In this document: positions 21,201 through 33,900 of the stretch, one piece after another
Layout: each line of letters opens with the position of its first letter
How positions within the stretch are numbered: position 1 is the first letter of the stretch
DNA from: Lingula anatina
Lineage: Eukaryota; Brachiopoda; Lingulata; Lingulida; Lingulidae
NCBI RefSeq assembly: GCF_001039355.2
Contig: NW_019774458.1
Span: 447,774-511,773, forward strand
DNA: 64,000 nt
Direction of reading: 5' to 3'
Notes under the pieces: generated by a model
The model's database searches: none
Told to the model about the DNA's origin: nothing
Seen by the model: the letters and a program-made list of their open reading frames with translations, nothing else
Translations under genes and position numbers: made by a program

Positions 21201-24200
21201 AGAATGGAATACTGAGACCAAATGGAAAAAAATTGTATCGTCAAAAATTAAATAAAAATTAATTTTTTTACTTACCTCTCCTCTTTTTCTTCCTTAGTTT
21301 ACAATCTTTAATACTTAGACCGGCTACTTTCTCTTGTGTTGTCATAGCCATGAAGATGTTCTGGTCCGCGTAGCTACGATGCATCTGTGTTAAGCCGTTT
21401 GCTCCCTAATACCGAGTGGAAAAACGCATAAATAAAATCCTTGTTATGGTTGGACGAGTTTCTAACTTACTTACCACGAAAATGGAAACTTTTGAACGCA
21501 GTTCATTTTTAAAGAAAAAGTCATGAATATGGGTCAATATAAATGTTAAAAGTTTGGATAAAAATGAAATGATTGGATAACGACAGAAAAGACGATAGAG
21601 TAATTTTGGAAAAAAAACAAAGATGAATTAACACACCCTTTTAGCGACTTTAAACCAACGATGGTAGTAACCGGCATTCAGCACGCGGTCGTTGCCGTCT
21701 TCGTCTGGGTCCAAGGCGAAGGCCGTGTAACCAAACATGTCGTCTGTTATATTAGCTGGATAATTGTCCTTGCCTGGGATCTGCTCCATCAGCTCGTCCA
21801 GAAAACTACGCTGATACGCCTTCTCTTCACTCCAGTACCCGCGGTTGTCAGGGTTTAGTTGGAACCTTTCAAATATTTTGTAATTTAGTTTTTTAATGGA
21901 TGATCCAGACAATTATAAGTGTATCCAATTAATTATATTTATACTTTTATAGTTTTTATTATATTATACAGACTTGACATTTTATATGGAATATTTCAGA
22001 TTAAAGGTATACTTAGGTAAAAAAAAGCGTTCTTTTTTCAAAAAACTCAGATCTCACATAAGATATCTGACTGGAGAAGTATGAAGTCAGGTGTGTTACT
22101 ACCAATTAACTGACTGCCAAGTCTGTTGCACTGCTGCATTGTGTAATATGCAGTGATTTAATTGGCTAGTGCTCCTTTGGGCCGATCAAAGCTTTGGCTT
22201 TGGTGAAGCATGGTTCTGTCAAAAAAGTATCCATATGTCGGCAACTACTGTATCGAAAAATTTGAAATTTTGCATGTAAGCGGTTGTTTTTGCAGTGTGT
22301 AAAATGAGTTAAGCAGTGATTTATAAAATTGTTAAGGTGTGCCAGAATGGCGCGAAAGAGACAGACATTGCCAGACAGATTATTGTGTCAAACGGAATGG
22401 TCTGCACGGTTTTATAGAGTTAAGCCCAGACTGATGCACCTACACAGAGACCACGCCTAATGTATCGACATCTTACCACCAGGGTACAGGACTCACTGTC
22501 CTCCAGGATATGCTGCTGCAATTAAACCAAAACCACCTAGTCCGTTTTGAATGAGGGGCAAATTGTCACAAAAACGCGTTTTTCAAGGCTCTTAGCGAAC
22601 ACCAAAATTGTTTCAGCAGGTTAGGATATCAGGCAACCTCTAAGGATGATACTGTAAACAACAAAACAGCGTAGTGTGTTTCTCAAATGAATTGGGGACC
22701 ATGGCCGTTTCTGGATAAAACACTGAAACAGCGTGGCTTTCTTTATTGAGGTCAGATTTCACCCGTACCGCTAAACTGGTCAAAACAGAGTTTACAGACA
22801 TCATGTAGAGGCCTACGACAAGGCGTGTGCCACTTCTTAAGTGACTAGGGTCAATGACAGCGTCACTATTTGGAGTGGATACCACATTGGTGCCAAAACA
22901 CTTATGGAGGTCGTCGATGAAAATCTGAACCAGATCAAATAAAAGAATTCTCTGGGAACCACTTGACCATCATATGATAGGGGGCACCTTAGGAACAATT
23001 TTAGGTTGCACGATGAGATTGCCGGTTCACACAGAGCACTTATAATAGCAGATAACTTACAGAACCAAGGGAATGAGCAGTTACCTTGGTCATCAAAATC
23101 GCCATATTTGAACCACATAGACAATATATGGGTAGGTCATTACTCGCCGAATCAACGGCCTGCATGTCCTACAACAAAACTGAACAAAAGTGGACAAGAT
23201 TTAACCGTTGCCTGGAATTTTATTCCAGATTAAACTCTAAAAACCTATCCTAAGGCACGCCTTGCCGCTTGAAGCAGCAAGATGAGGTCTGGCGTAACAG
23301 CGACCATTGCTGTGACTAGACACTGACATGCGGGCTTTTTGTGGGGCGTGTAACTCTTTTAAAGACGATAATTTGTAAAATATGGAGATCCAAAATATCG
23401 CTTTCAATGGTTGTCGTATGACTTCAAATAGTTAATGTATTTTTTGTTTGCTTCACTGGCGAATTCAATTAATGAACTGTCACATTGCCATCGAACAGAT
23501 TATCAAAAGTTTTTAAAACATGATTTTAATTCTTATTTTCCTTTATCAGTCAGCAAAATAGGAAAAAAAATGATGAATTATAATATGAAGAAAATATTCC
23601 ATATTAAATGTCAAGTCTGTACATTCAATTATATTACTTATTATATTTTTCAAAAATTAATCCATATTTTTACAAATATGAAATCTTCTGATATATTTGA
23701 ATGAGAAGATAAATTTATTTCTTGTACAAAATATTTATTAAACCTCATTCAATACTGAAAATCTATAAATGGATAGATAAAAATTATTGAAATGAAGTGT
23801 TACCGGATACAGTCTCCGTAATTGGCCTTACCTCGCTCTTTGTGATCCGGTTTGTAGCGCCATGCTGGATTTGTAGGCCATTCTGGAATGAAGGTCGTCC
23901 ACGGTCCGGAAGTGGCTGAACGGTATGTCCTTCTTCAGAGGATGACATAATATCCGGTAATTCCACTGCGCAAGCTCGGGAATCGTGCCGTTGATGAGAC
24001 CGGAAATGGTGACGGGAAGATAGGCAAAGTTCTCAAGGTTGTCCTTGCGACCAGAGTACGCGCTGAAGCGAGCCTTCTCGTGCAGGTCAAACCAGTCCGT
24101 GGCGTCCAAAAAGTGGCGGTCACTGTCGAAGGATTCTTCTAAAGGTGCTGCGAGTGAAAAATACGAAGACTTTCAGTTTTTAAGTGATTTGACTGCGACA

Positions 24201-27200
24201 CAAATTAATGTTGTTTGCTTAATTAATATCGTTAAGTACATATTTTCTTTTGAAATAAACAAACAAACAACAAAATAATAGATAATAAGAATAGGGGATT
24301 TGGTAACATTCTGGCCCACAGATTCTACATCTGACACAGCTTCTGAGTACTTCATTATTTTTCGCAGATAATTTTCCATTACCTGAGCTTTTCATCCAGG
24401 CTCCTTCTAAGTAACAAAGGTTGGCTTTGAAGTATTTAGTGTAATCTCTGTGAGATTTGTCTTGATTTTTCCAGGCTTTGAACCACTCCTTCATCTCCGC
24501 TATCTGTTCCTGCACCGTGGCTTTATTCTTTACCTTAATTCATACATGGTTGGTAATTATACAACGAATAAGCAATGAATCATAAAAATTATTAATAGAT
24601 AGATAAATAAATTAATTAATAAAGCAAACAATCAAACAAACAAATCAATTAATTCACATATTTTAAAAAACGAGACGACAAAATAAAAATACAAATATAG
24701 CAAAACACGAACACAAATGCATAAATAAATTAATAGAAGATTGGATAGATAGATAACTAAAGATTGCTACTAATAAAAATCTGTATTACAACTAAACAGA
24801 CTATTTCACACTTGAAATATTCTGACACTGTTGCAAAATTAGAAAACGATGCCAACAGTACCTCTGGTGGCACATCAGGGAAAGGGATATCCTCTGTGCA
24901 GTGAAAATCTTTGCTTCTCCGGCATGGCATGACGAACTTGTAATCGTTATGCCTGGTCCGGAACTCCACCCCGTTCAAGACGGCGGCAAACTCTCCCATC
25001 CCTATGGTTCGGTCGTAGTTAGCATGGTTATGAATACTGACGGCGCTGTTACCGGTGTACGTCGTGGAGTGGTACGGCCGCGTGCCTGGAGAGACAAATT
25101 TGGTTTTGTGACATGTTAAAATCAATCTCAATCTCAATCTCTCATGGGCACATGCACACGAACATATCTCCATGCAAAAAGGGCAACACAACACAAGAAC
25201 CGGAGAGCAATATTGTCGACCCTAGAATGACCTGTTTATGCAAATTTAAATTTATATAGGTAAAGAAAATATAATTTTCGGGGAAATGATGATGATATTC
25301 AGAGCGTGACGGGTGTTAACTCATTTTGTGGAAATTTAAGGAAATTATTTGGACAGTTTTAAGTGTGTAATGATGATGGATTAGAATGCAGATCCACGAG
25401 GTTAAAACGAAAATAATGCTCGTGGGATTTTTGTTCAGATAAATTATTAAGCTGATGCGTCGTATTGCAAAGCACACAAATACTTTCACGTGCGCGCAAT
25501 AAAAATAAGAAAAATAAGTAACAAAATATAAAATAAAGTTATCAAACGAAAAAAAGTAAATTGATTAATAAATTAAAAAGGTTTATGTGTCGTTTTATAC
25601 CTGAAAATGTTAACGAATAAGAAGACCGCCGCGTCTGACAAAGAAAAAAGACGCAAAGATGCCTCGTCGATAAAGGCTTTCGTCAAAACGAAGTCCATAA
25701 AATGAAGATAAGTGTTGTCCATCATGCCATTGTAGCCCTCTATTCTTTGATTTACGACGCTTTGTGGCCATTTTATATTACTGCATTAACTAATGCCCCT
25801 TCAACTAGACCATAGCAAACACTATTATCAGCTGTAAAAATTTGAGTGTCCATTTTTGAGTTCTCCGTCTTCTAAATGACTTTTGGTGGTTGGTCTAAAT
25901 ACTCAAATCATGCTAATAGATTTATTGATAATCCCTGCATACGCAAATTGTGCGTTAATGAAGCTCTGGTGAACGTTTCAAATGACAGTAATGCGGTTTG
26001 AATGTCTTGATGTTTGATAAAGATGAAATACTGGTTCTTCCGCAAAGAAGAGGACATTTGAGTCACGCCAGTGATGCACAGATTTTATGCAATATTTTCG
26101 TTATTTTAACTTGCACCATTATTTTTGCTGTTTGATCCCTCCAATATGGAGAGAAATAAAAAAGAATATAAAAGTGATAAAATCAATTGATCAGATATTA
26201 CATAAAAGGTATGCGTCAATGGCGGAACTCAAATGTTCCCTTTTTTGTGGAATGACCCATACATTATTTTGCCTTCACTATGGTTTATCTTATTCAGCAC
26301 CCTATGTTTAAGAGATTACTTTAAATTATCCTTTCCATTTACAGGAAAAGACATAGGCATGCTGCAAATAGGAGTCGGTCTCCAGTAATATAAACTGTAA
26401 TAATCAAAGTTGCTCTAAGGTAACTTTTCAGTAAAGACGGGATGTCAGTTTCTCATACATGGTCATATATTTTATGCGCTAGGTGTTGATTCTGCTGAGA
26501 AAGAAAGGCATAAGCGATTCTTCTTGTTAGAGTATTTGACAAAACAGGGGTTATAATCAACACATAATATAAAAGAATTCAGTGACTTTAACGCACCAGG
26601 GCCCGGATGCACCAACAGGGCGTAATTTACTCGGCTACGCCTGTCGTAAACCGCAACGCCTGGCGTCCGTGCGCCAGGTTTACTCTCCCTGCTTACACAC
26701 GTTGCACCAAGACAAAAAATGATCGTCTAAACTACGCCCGAGTAACGCTCCGTTGCCTCACTGCCCAATAACTGGGCAAATGAGGAGTTCGCAGTTGTAG
26801 TCACAATGGAATGATGACAAAAATAAACACAAAAGGACCATTTCAGTGACGGAGAAATTCATAAGCTACATCAATCCATTTTGATTTAGAAATAAAAACG
26901 TTAAAAGATGTTAACTTTGCTGTTACCTTGAATATATAGCAATAAAATCTTAAATATATTCCAAATTAAAATATTATTATAGTATGCTAAAAAAATAAAT
27001 CTTTCATTGATTGAGAACTGTTGTAAATGAGAAAAACGCGTTGGAGGCAGTGTGTATTCCCATCAATAGATTTGGACACCTTCGCATTTGTTATTGAAAC
27101 CTCTAAGTCTAAAAATAATGCAAAAATTGCGCCTTTAACGTCAACATTGCTTTCTTTTTAAAATTTTACAACAGTGTCGACAATTTCTTATCTATGGTTA

Positions 27201-28974
27201 CACCGTGAGGTATCATTTAATTCAATCGAGCTTACACCTTGTAGTTTAATACCCCCGTCACACTAGAAGCAGAATGAGCAAGAATGCCGTCGGAAAGACA
27301 ATTCCTTGTGCATTCCTGGATATTCAAAGAGCATTCTAAAAATTCCAAGTGCATTTCAATTTTTTCCCATTCTTGTGGTCGGCCCGAATATTAAAAAACT
27401 TTTAAAGTGCATTCCAAGTGGAAAATTATTGAATGGCATTTGAATAGTATTCTAACTACACTATGACTGCATTTTAAATATTCTCACGGCATTCTGGCAA
27501 CATTCGGAACATTCTGATCACATTCGAGGGATATTCAAACTGGCACGTGACTTAAGGCCCCCGTCAAACTTATTCGGAACCAGCAGGAATCAAGCAGAAC
27601 CAGCTGGAATGAATTAATTGAAAAATTCGTGCCATAATCGGGAGGGAATATTGCGAATGTTGTTAGAATGCAGTCCGAATGAAATTCAAATGCCATACGA
27701 GTGAGCTTTGATTGCTGGCCGAAGTATGTAAGAAGGTGCCTCGAATGATATACGAAGATAACTCAAATGCTCCCGCTGTGGCTGCCAATGATGGTTTGAA
27801 ATATAAAGAATTCAAACAGAATGCAGCTGATATACCTAAAATACTCAAAATTACTTTCTAACATGTTTAGAATGTAACACGGTACCCAGAGTGTATAAAT
27901 AACGCCACTGGAATGGTAACTGATCATAATGTTTCGAATGCTGTCGGAATGCCCTGAGAATATTTAGAATGCAGTCATAGTGCAGATAAAATACTGTTCA
28001 AATGCCATTAGATAATTTTCCACTTGGAATGCACTTCGAAAGTTTTTGACATGAGCAAAACATTCGAGCCGGCCACAAGAATGGGTAAAAATATTTGGAA
28101 TGCACTCGGAATTTTCGGAATGCTCTTCGAATATCCAGGAATGCACAAAGAATTGTATTTCCGACGCCATTCTTGATCATTCCGCCTCTAGTGTGACGGG
28201 GGTAGAAAATCCAGCCGGAATGTTTCGAATGTGCCTCGAATGAGCTGATATATTAATTTAGCCAGCAATCGAACTACAGTAGTACGCCATTCAAAGTATT
28301 TTCAAAATATTCTGACTTCCTTCTGACAGCATTATAGATATTCCTAGTTTTCCAACTACATTCGAACTGCATTTGAGAGCTTCATGTAATACAGCCGAAA
28401 GTGCACTAATCATTCCAGGCGAATTCAAATTCAAGCGCATTCTGAGTATTCCGACGGTACTCTTACAATAATTAAGGTCAATTTGAACTTTTTTCCAGAA
28501 TGTGGTGCGAATTTTGAAAATTCTTCATTCAGGCTCATTCTGCTTGATTCCTGCTGATTCCGAATAAGTGTGACGGGGGCTTAAGAAATACAAGAGACCT
28601 AATACATATCATATGAGCCTCAAAATGTTGATATTCTAAGCTCTCGTCTCTATGTTTATATATAGTAAAATATGAATAATTTAAAATGTGAAGAAAATAT
28701 GACTGTGGTTAGTTATGGTTTGTCAAAATTATGAAAAGAATGAAAGAAACCGTACTGCTGAGAGCCAAGACGTATCGACATGAATGGTAAGATTTAATTT
28801 AAACATATACATACGCAAATACATGTACATGGCTACTCCTATGTACTCCTACCATATTAAAAATGTTACATAAGCATTTGTTAACATTACCGACATCAGC
28901 TCACAATTTCCTCATCTTATTTCAACAAACATAAATTTATAATAAGAAGGCTACATCAATAACGTATTTAGTAA

Positions 28975-29014
<40 letters not shown>

Positions 29015-30095
29015 TTTAAAACCAAGCTACTGCTCAGTTACATGTATACAGACGGAAGTTTTGTGTAAGAAAAAGCAAATAACAACCCACATTTTCTACG
29101 TTAACCAGGATAATTGTCATCAAACTCTCTCTGTGCTTGCCTAGCCATAGTGGAAAACGAGCTACGACAGACTTACACCACCTAGGTGTCAGGCGTAAAT
29201 TAAGTTAAGACCGACGTAAAAACTATTCTAGTTTGGTGCAACTGGCTTTTCTTGGGCGTGGCATTTTGCGCTCGATTTACGCCGGCGCAACTGCTACATG
29301 TACGCCTTTCTTACGACCGGTTGGTGCAAACAGGCCCAGCATCGCGTAATGAAGGGATCACGCTCTAGCGGTCGTATCAACTACGGGAATTTTTTTATGT
29401 AATGATATTCATATGATAATTTTTAAACACCGGTTTTCAACACTTCGCTATGGGCAAAGTATTTCACCGACCATGCAAAGCAAGCAAAGGTGCACTGCTA
29501 ATTTCTTCAAAACAGCATTTCTTTAAAACCATGCTTATTTGCACTGGATCATAAAGTTAAACTAAGATCCCAAAACTCACCGTCCGTCTGAAGTCTGATC
29601 TGTTTTATCCCCGAACTCCCCTCAGACCGTATTCTTTCCTCTACAAACAGCTGCTGCATGATAAGTTGCCTGCCCAAGGTCCCCACCGTGCTCTGTAGTT
29701 GCCGTATCACCTTCGTGGAATCGCCATCAGAGCCCGCAGCCGGCGCGTCGTTCGCAAGGGGGACGCTCGATGAAGCCTGAAGGCGCAGTAGCCTTTTTAG
29801 ACGACGTTCCTGGTTTTTCCGTCCGCCCTGAGCCTCCAAAATATCTCCAGAAATCAGGAGAAATACTACTAGGACTAATTGTTTGCTAAAGTTCTGAAAA
29901 AGAAAACGTAAGAAAAGGGATCTGATAAACAAAATCGATTTTTATTCTGAGAGATATCCAAACTTTAAGAGAAGGAGAGTGTATTCCAATACCAAAGAAG
30001 CAAACAAAAAATAGATAAATTGCGAATTTACCAACACCAGCGACTTTTAATGCTGATATAACTCACTCGTTTGTACCAATTAGGCCTACCTTCAT
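18256..30095 (-). CDS. Secreted protein of unknown family, copy A (707 aa, 12 coding exons)
   Basis: Coding exons: 30095-30090, 29893-29581, 25085-24862, 24533-24383, 24147-23832, 21865-21637, 21405-21276, 20678-20523, 20213-20058, 19431-19292, 18935-18778, 18400-18256; all GT-AG, frame open to TAA. The start Met sits two codons before the first junction; MKNFSKQLVLVVFLLISGDI and LEA form a signal peptide. Then come a basic, coiled-coil-like stretch (to ~107), a His-rich block (SIHNHANYDRTIGMGEF), DRHFLDATDWFDLHEKARF, an EF-hand-like loop DPDEDGNDRVLN, GANGLTQMHRSYADQN and, at the C-terminus, HTH and GHFH about 24 residues apart. Candidate N-glycosylation sites include NGT, NIT, NGT and NAT. 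This suggests an extracellular, perhaps metal-binding protein; function unknown. Copy B is equally intact. Confidence 0.88.
19560..20075. repeat. Tandem copies of the exon 9 donor region inside intron 9
   Basis: The 3' end of exon 9 plus its donor (accttgtctgtccaagactc at 20055) recurs downstream in the intron at about 19952 (103 bp away) and 19576, with intron sequence such as ttaaagtataactgtaat also repeated between. Each extra copy keeps a GTAC or GT after CAAG, so each is a decoy 5' splice site. Copy B has one extra copy near 43275. Confidence 0.75.
19605..19796. mobile_element. Diverged MITE of the TAGATCGATCTA family in intron 9 of copy A
   Basis: It contains gtaggcgggacagacattta, the gactccccac landmark and gatagatcgatctaaa in the orientation opposite to 15745-15970. 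It lies among ~103-bp tandem copies of the exon 9 donor region. Confidence 0.7.
21969..23619 (+). mobile_element. Degenerate Tc1/mariner element (copy 1) in intron 5 of gene A
   Basis: The ends are CAGACTTGACATTTTATATG and, inverted, CATATTAAATGTCAAGTCTG, bounded by TA at 21967-21968 and 23620-23621. At 1651 bp it has full Tc1 length. The transposase is broken, but a helix-turn-helix-like region (about 22330-22410) and the LPWSSKSPYLNHIDNIW region (about 23070-23125), equivalent to the SPDLNPIEHLW motif, are readable on the plus strand. Copy B has no insertion here. Confidence 0.9.
27252..28202. mobile_element. Foldback element 1 with CCCCCGTCACACTAGA ends
   Basis: CCCCCGTCACACTAGA at 27252-27267 is mirrored at 28187-28202, with TA on each outer side. 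The arms stay roughly complementary for a few hundred bases and are packed with gaatgc and attc motifs. It interleaves with the element at 27552-28584. Confidence 0.8.
27552..28584. mobile_element. Foldback element 2 with TTAA-flanked GCCCCCGTCA ends
   Basis: TTAAGGCCCCCGTCAAACTT at 27552-27571 is mirrored by the complement of ATAAGTGTGACGGGGGCTTAA ending at 28584, with further pairing (attcggaa, cagcaggaatcaagc). Its left end lies inside element 1 and its right end outside it. Confidence 0.8.
28976..29013. repeat. (AC)n microsatellite
   Basis: About 18 AC dinucleotides inside the 2.7-kb element. Confidence 0.95.
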
Positions 30096-30289
30096 ATTTT
30101 TATCTTTTTTGTGTCCTTCACGTGTTGCTGTCTGTCCCGAATGTAAAAGGGCACGAATTCCGTCGCGGTTTTTAAACCAGTCTATTACCCAATCCCTGTG
30201 ACTCGACAAATCAGGATTAATCACTGTGTCGTCACAATCGGTGCACGTGACCGTGCACGTGACCAAGGCTGAACAAGCTTGGCACACAT
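30096..30289 (-). other. 5' untranslated exon part of gene A
   Basis: A TTATTTTAG acceptor precedes 30289 and the exon runs to the ATGAAG that opens the coding region. In copy A a frame happens to be open across it and joins the coding frame. In copy B the matching frame ends in TGA overlapping the same ATG, and most differences between copies here would change amino acids, whereas the coding exons are conserved. Untranslated status is therefore the better reading. The true transcription start lies further upstream and was not found. Confidence 0.65.
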
Positions 30290-30901
30290 CTAAAATAAGT
30301 TAAAAATAGAAATTATTGGAGAGAGAATTGTACACATGCGTTTTCTATTTTTAATAATAATAATAATAATAAAAATATGTATTTATTTGCAACTTAAAAA
30401 GTTGGATTTTACAATAAAAACAAATAGTCGTGAGATGCATAATCTGAAAATTTACTTGTAAGTGTTAAAATGATTTGATACACATTAAAAATTCATAAAA
30501 AATCAGTTCTTAAAATTTGATAAAGCCCATGGGATAAAAGTTTTTGACGATCGTACAGTCCTCAATTTTGGCACAGTGTACTTATAAACCCAGCACAAAG
30601 TGTAAGAACTTTCATTTATCTCTGGTAGCAAATGATGGATTTTGTGTCCTTCAGAGTACATGTTATGCAATAATGGTTTAGATAGTTAATCTCTTCTACA
30701 AGCAAGAGTGATAAGTTTACATGTTTCAAGTGCCCCATCATAGGACAGCTCTGGGAATATAATATTACATGCTCTAATCTGAATGGATTCAATTTTATCA
30801 ATTTGTTGTTGTGTAAGACCTGGGTGCCACACCTGACATGTATATTCTAATGTAGGTCTGATTACTGATGTATAAAAGCTTACAAGTTCATTGGTTGGAA
30901 T

Positions 30902-33900
30902 TAGTCGAGTAGCCAGAACGCTAACCCTGCAATGTTTTTTCCTGTAAACTTTTTTCGCTAAAATGCATTCTTTAGGCCGAGAGAAGAAAAATTAGCTTGG
31001 TTGCTATATCCGAGACCTTGAGCATTTTCAATATGGCCGTCAATTTATGAGAAAAAATAGAAAAACGACCAGAAGTCGCCGGGTAAACTTTATTGACAGC
31101 TTTTTTGAACGTGTATCCTATCAGGAGAGCACAACAGTACTAGTGAATACACATAAGCCCGTTACGTATAGCAAAAAAGCCAAAATGGCCGTCAAAACAT
31201 ATGGCAGAAAGTAAAAACAGCTGCAAAATAAGTTCGTTTTTTTGCAAATTAAGTCTTATTAAAAACATTTCCACCTTTTCTATTTATGTCCATTATGATA
31301 ATTTGTTAGTCATGATCCTAAACTCTCAGAAACTGCTTATTTGACATTAATCAGATGGTGGCAGACGGTGCCATCTCCTGAGAGTCCATTTGCCACTTCG
31401 GCCAGCCCCATAGTCAAAGCTTGCTATGTTATATCTTGCAAGCTTTTTTAAAAGAAATTGTTTCATCTGGGTTACAAAACTTAGAGAAGCTTATAAACTT
31501 GACTTTATTTGCCAGTTGATACGTACGAGATATTGACAATTTTTCAAAATTCAAGATGGCCGTCAATTTGTCATGTGAATAGCGAGAGCCATACATTCAA
31601 ATAAGAAAATTAATGCTTCACTCCATTGTTCATCATTGCATATTTATATTTATATCCATGCAAAGTGCGATCATTTATTTCATTTTTGCAAGTTATTTTA
31701 ATAAAAATGGCCTCCAAAACATAATGGAAGGGCAAAGAAACATCTGTAAAACTACAAGGCTTTTAACTGAAAGAGACTTTAACTGGAACAAATATAAATA
31801 CATATATAAAGTGAAAAACGATATACCTGCGTTCAAGACAGAACACACAATAAAACATATTTTTAGCTTAAATGATACGAAAAACGAAAACCAATATGTC
31901 CGTCAATGCTGCTCTATGATCAAACCAAACATTGATTGCGGATATCTCAGTCCTGACTAGTTTTTCATTCTAAATAAAAAAAAATTAATGAAAGGTATTA
32001 TCATTCTAGTATGTGTAAACAAAATCATTTTGAAATAAAAAAGGCGTCAAATCGTTTTCTTCAGGTTGGATTATTCTTATCCTTTCTTTGTAAACTTTTA
32101 AAAATATTTTAACAGCTATGGGTAAAGGCATTTTTGTTGTTTAACAATGAATTTTATTATAAATAACCGAGATCCAAGTAGGGGGATCAGCTATTCTGGA
32201 CAACGTGACATAGTACGGGGATATGCCAGGGTTACCCATCGACATCATGTATTCGAAATGTTGTTTTTGCCAATATATACTTACAGATAATGGAAGCTTT
32301 GAGATAGCAATGTATGCATTATTCTACTTGTAGGATAGATGTAATTATTCATTGTGCATATATGGATGACTTAGTGCTCAGGTAGTTAAGGTAATGATGA
32401 GTTGTCATGTTACCATGGTTCATTGCACATGGGTAAGCTTTTTTTTTTTTGCAAAAATGGACCAAATACACATTGAGCAATACTCAGTGAGCATCTGCAC
32501 ATTTTGAGGATTGGTTTTGGAGGCCTATAAAGGCCAAAAAAGGCCACCCATGTTGTTAGTACAGTTAACGGAATCATGTCATGTCTATCATGTGAACAAC
32601 GTACATCTCTGGGCACTGGGTGTGAGGGGAGTCTGATTTGAGCTATAATGTATGGGCTGTTCCCACCCCACAATCAGGAACCTGGTTGAATGCCACAACA
32701 TGCCAGGCTCTGTTAGCGATATACCGCAGCCAGGGCGAGAGAGTGTCAACTCCAGACCAGGATCGCTACACCAGGTTACATCAGCTACGGGACCAGTTTT
32801 GCCATGCCAGTCTTACAGCACAAAAAGCATGTGCACCCGGCAGGAACAACAACCGGAGCAGCAGCTCCACTGTCGGTCGACGCTTGCTGGCGGTCAACCG
32901 ATGGTGGTCGTTGATGGCAACATACCAGTAACTGCTCGTCAATACATAGATCAGATCCTGCAACCTCACAAAACCTCGTTCATGCATCAGAAAACTGATA
33001 TCACAGTTTCCCAACAGGACATGACCCGTTCACATTCGGCACAAATGATCCGAGTGTATCTGGAGTCCCAAAGGTGGATGTCCTACCCCGGCCTGTCTAT
33101 TTTCCGGATATGAATCCGATTGAACACTTCTGGTACTACATATATCTTGGCCGTCCGTTGGCCAAGGCAGCAGCTGATCGAGGCACTACGACAGGGCTGG
33201 AATAGGATTCCACACGACACCATCCCATCCACATTTATTGCCCGAGCATGCGCCAACAGATCGCCGCCTGCATCGAAGCAAGCGGAGATCGTACCGGCTA
33301 TTGACCGTTGTGACTTTGTGTTGGGCTGGTGCCATTTTTGTTTTGAAACTATTCATGAAACTTAAGATTTTTGGTTCTGTATACCATTGTCCTAAACAAA
33401 TGATTCGTATGAAAATAATCAAGTTTAGAGCTTCAAAATAACAATTATTTGGAAAAATATGGCCTCAAAGATTTTAATGGCTGTCAGTATATAACCAAAG
33501 GATTTGTATGATGTTTTGCTTATTGACTCTTTAAAATGTAAAGTGAAAAAAGTGCAGTAATAAGAAAAACTAGAAATGCTGTTATATACTGATGAAATAT
33601 TCTTACACTTGCCAATCTCAAAAAGAATGGGAAGTTTAAAGCTAAATTTTATGTACATACTGAAAAAGTTATGATAAAGATATAAAATTAAAATATTAAG
33701 GTATGATCAATATAAAAACAAAAACGAAAAAAAAACAATAAGGTTAATATTTTGACAAAAGTTAAATTAAATTACACTCACCCCCTCCCACCCCCCGTCC
33801 CCATCAACGGACTTGGTTGGACTCGATGTAGTATAAGAGTCCCGCAGATTAACATTTTGGACTCCCTGTGCCCAAATTCCTGCAGAACCCCCTGTTGGCC

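Larger units (their letters stand above)
26600..29336. mobile_element. 2.7-kb DNA element with GGCC...TGCACCAAC ends and CAG target duplication, in intron 2 of gene A
   Basis: The left end GGCCCGGATGCACCAACAGG and the inverted right end GGCCTGTTTGCACCAACCGG match at 16 of 20 bases. CAG flanks both sides (26597-26599 and 29337-29339), and copy B keeps the empty site as a single CAG near 48640. A 3-bp duplication and GGCC-type ends recall PIF/Harbinger, though the usual target there is TWA. I saw no transposase; the interior holds other elements and an (AC)n tract, so it is non-autonomous or decayed. Confidence 0.85.
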
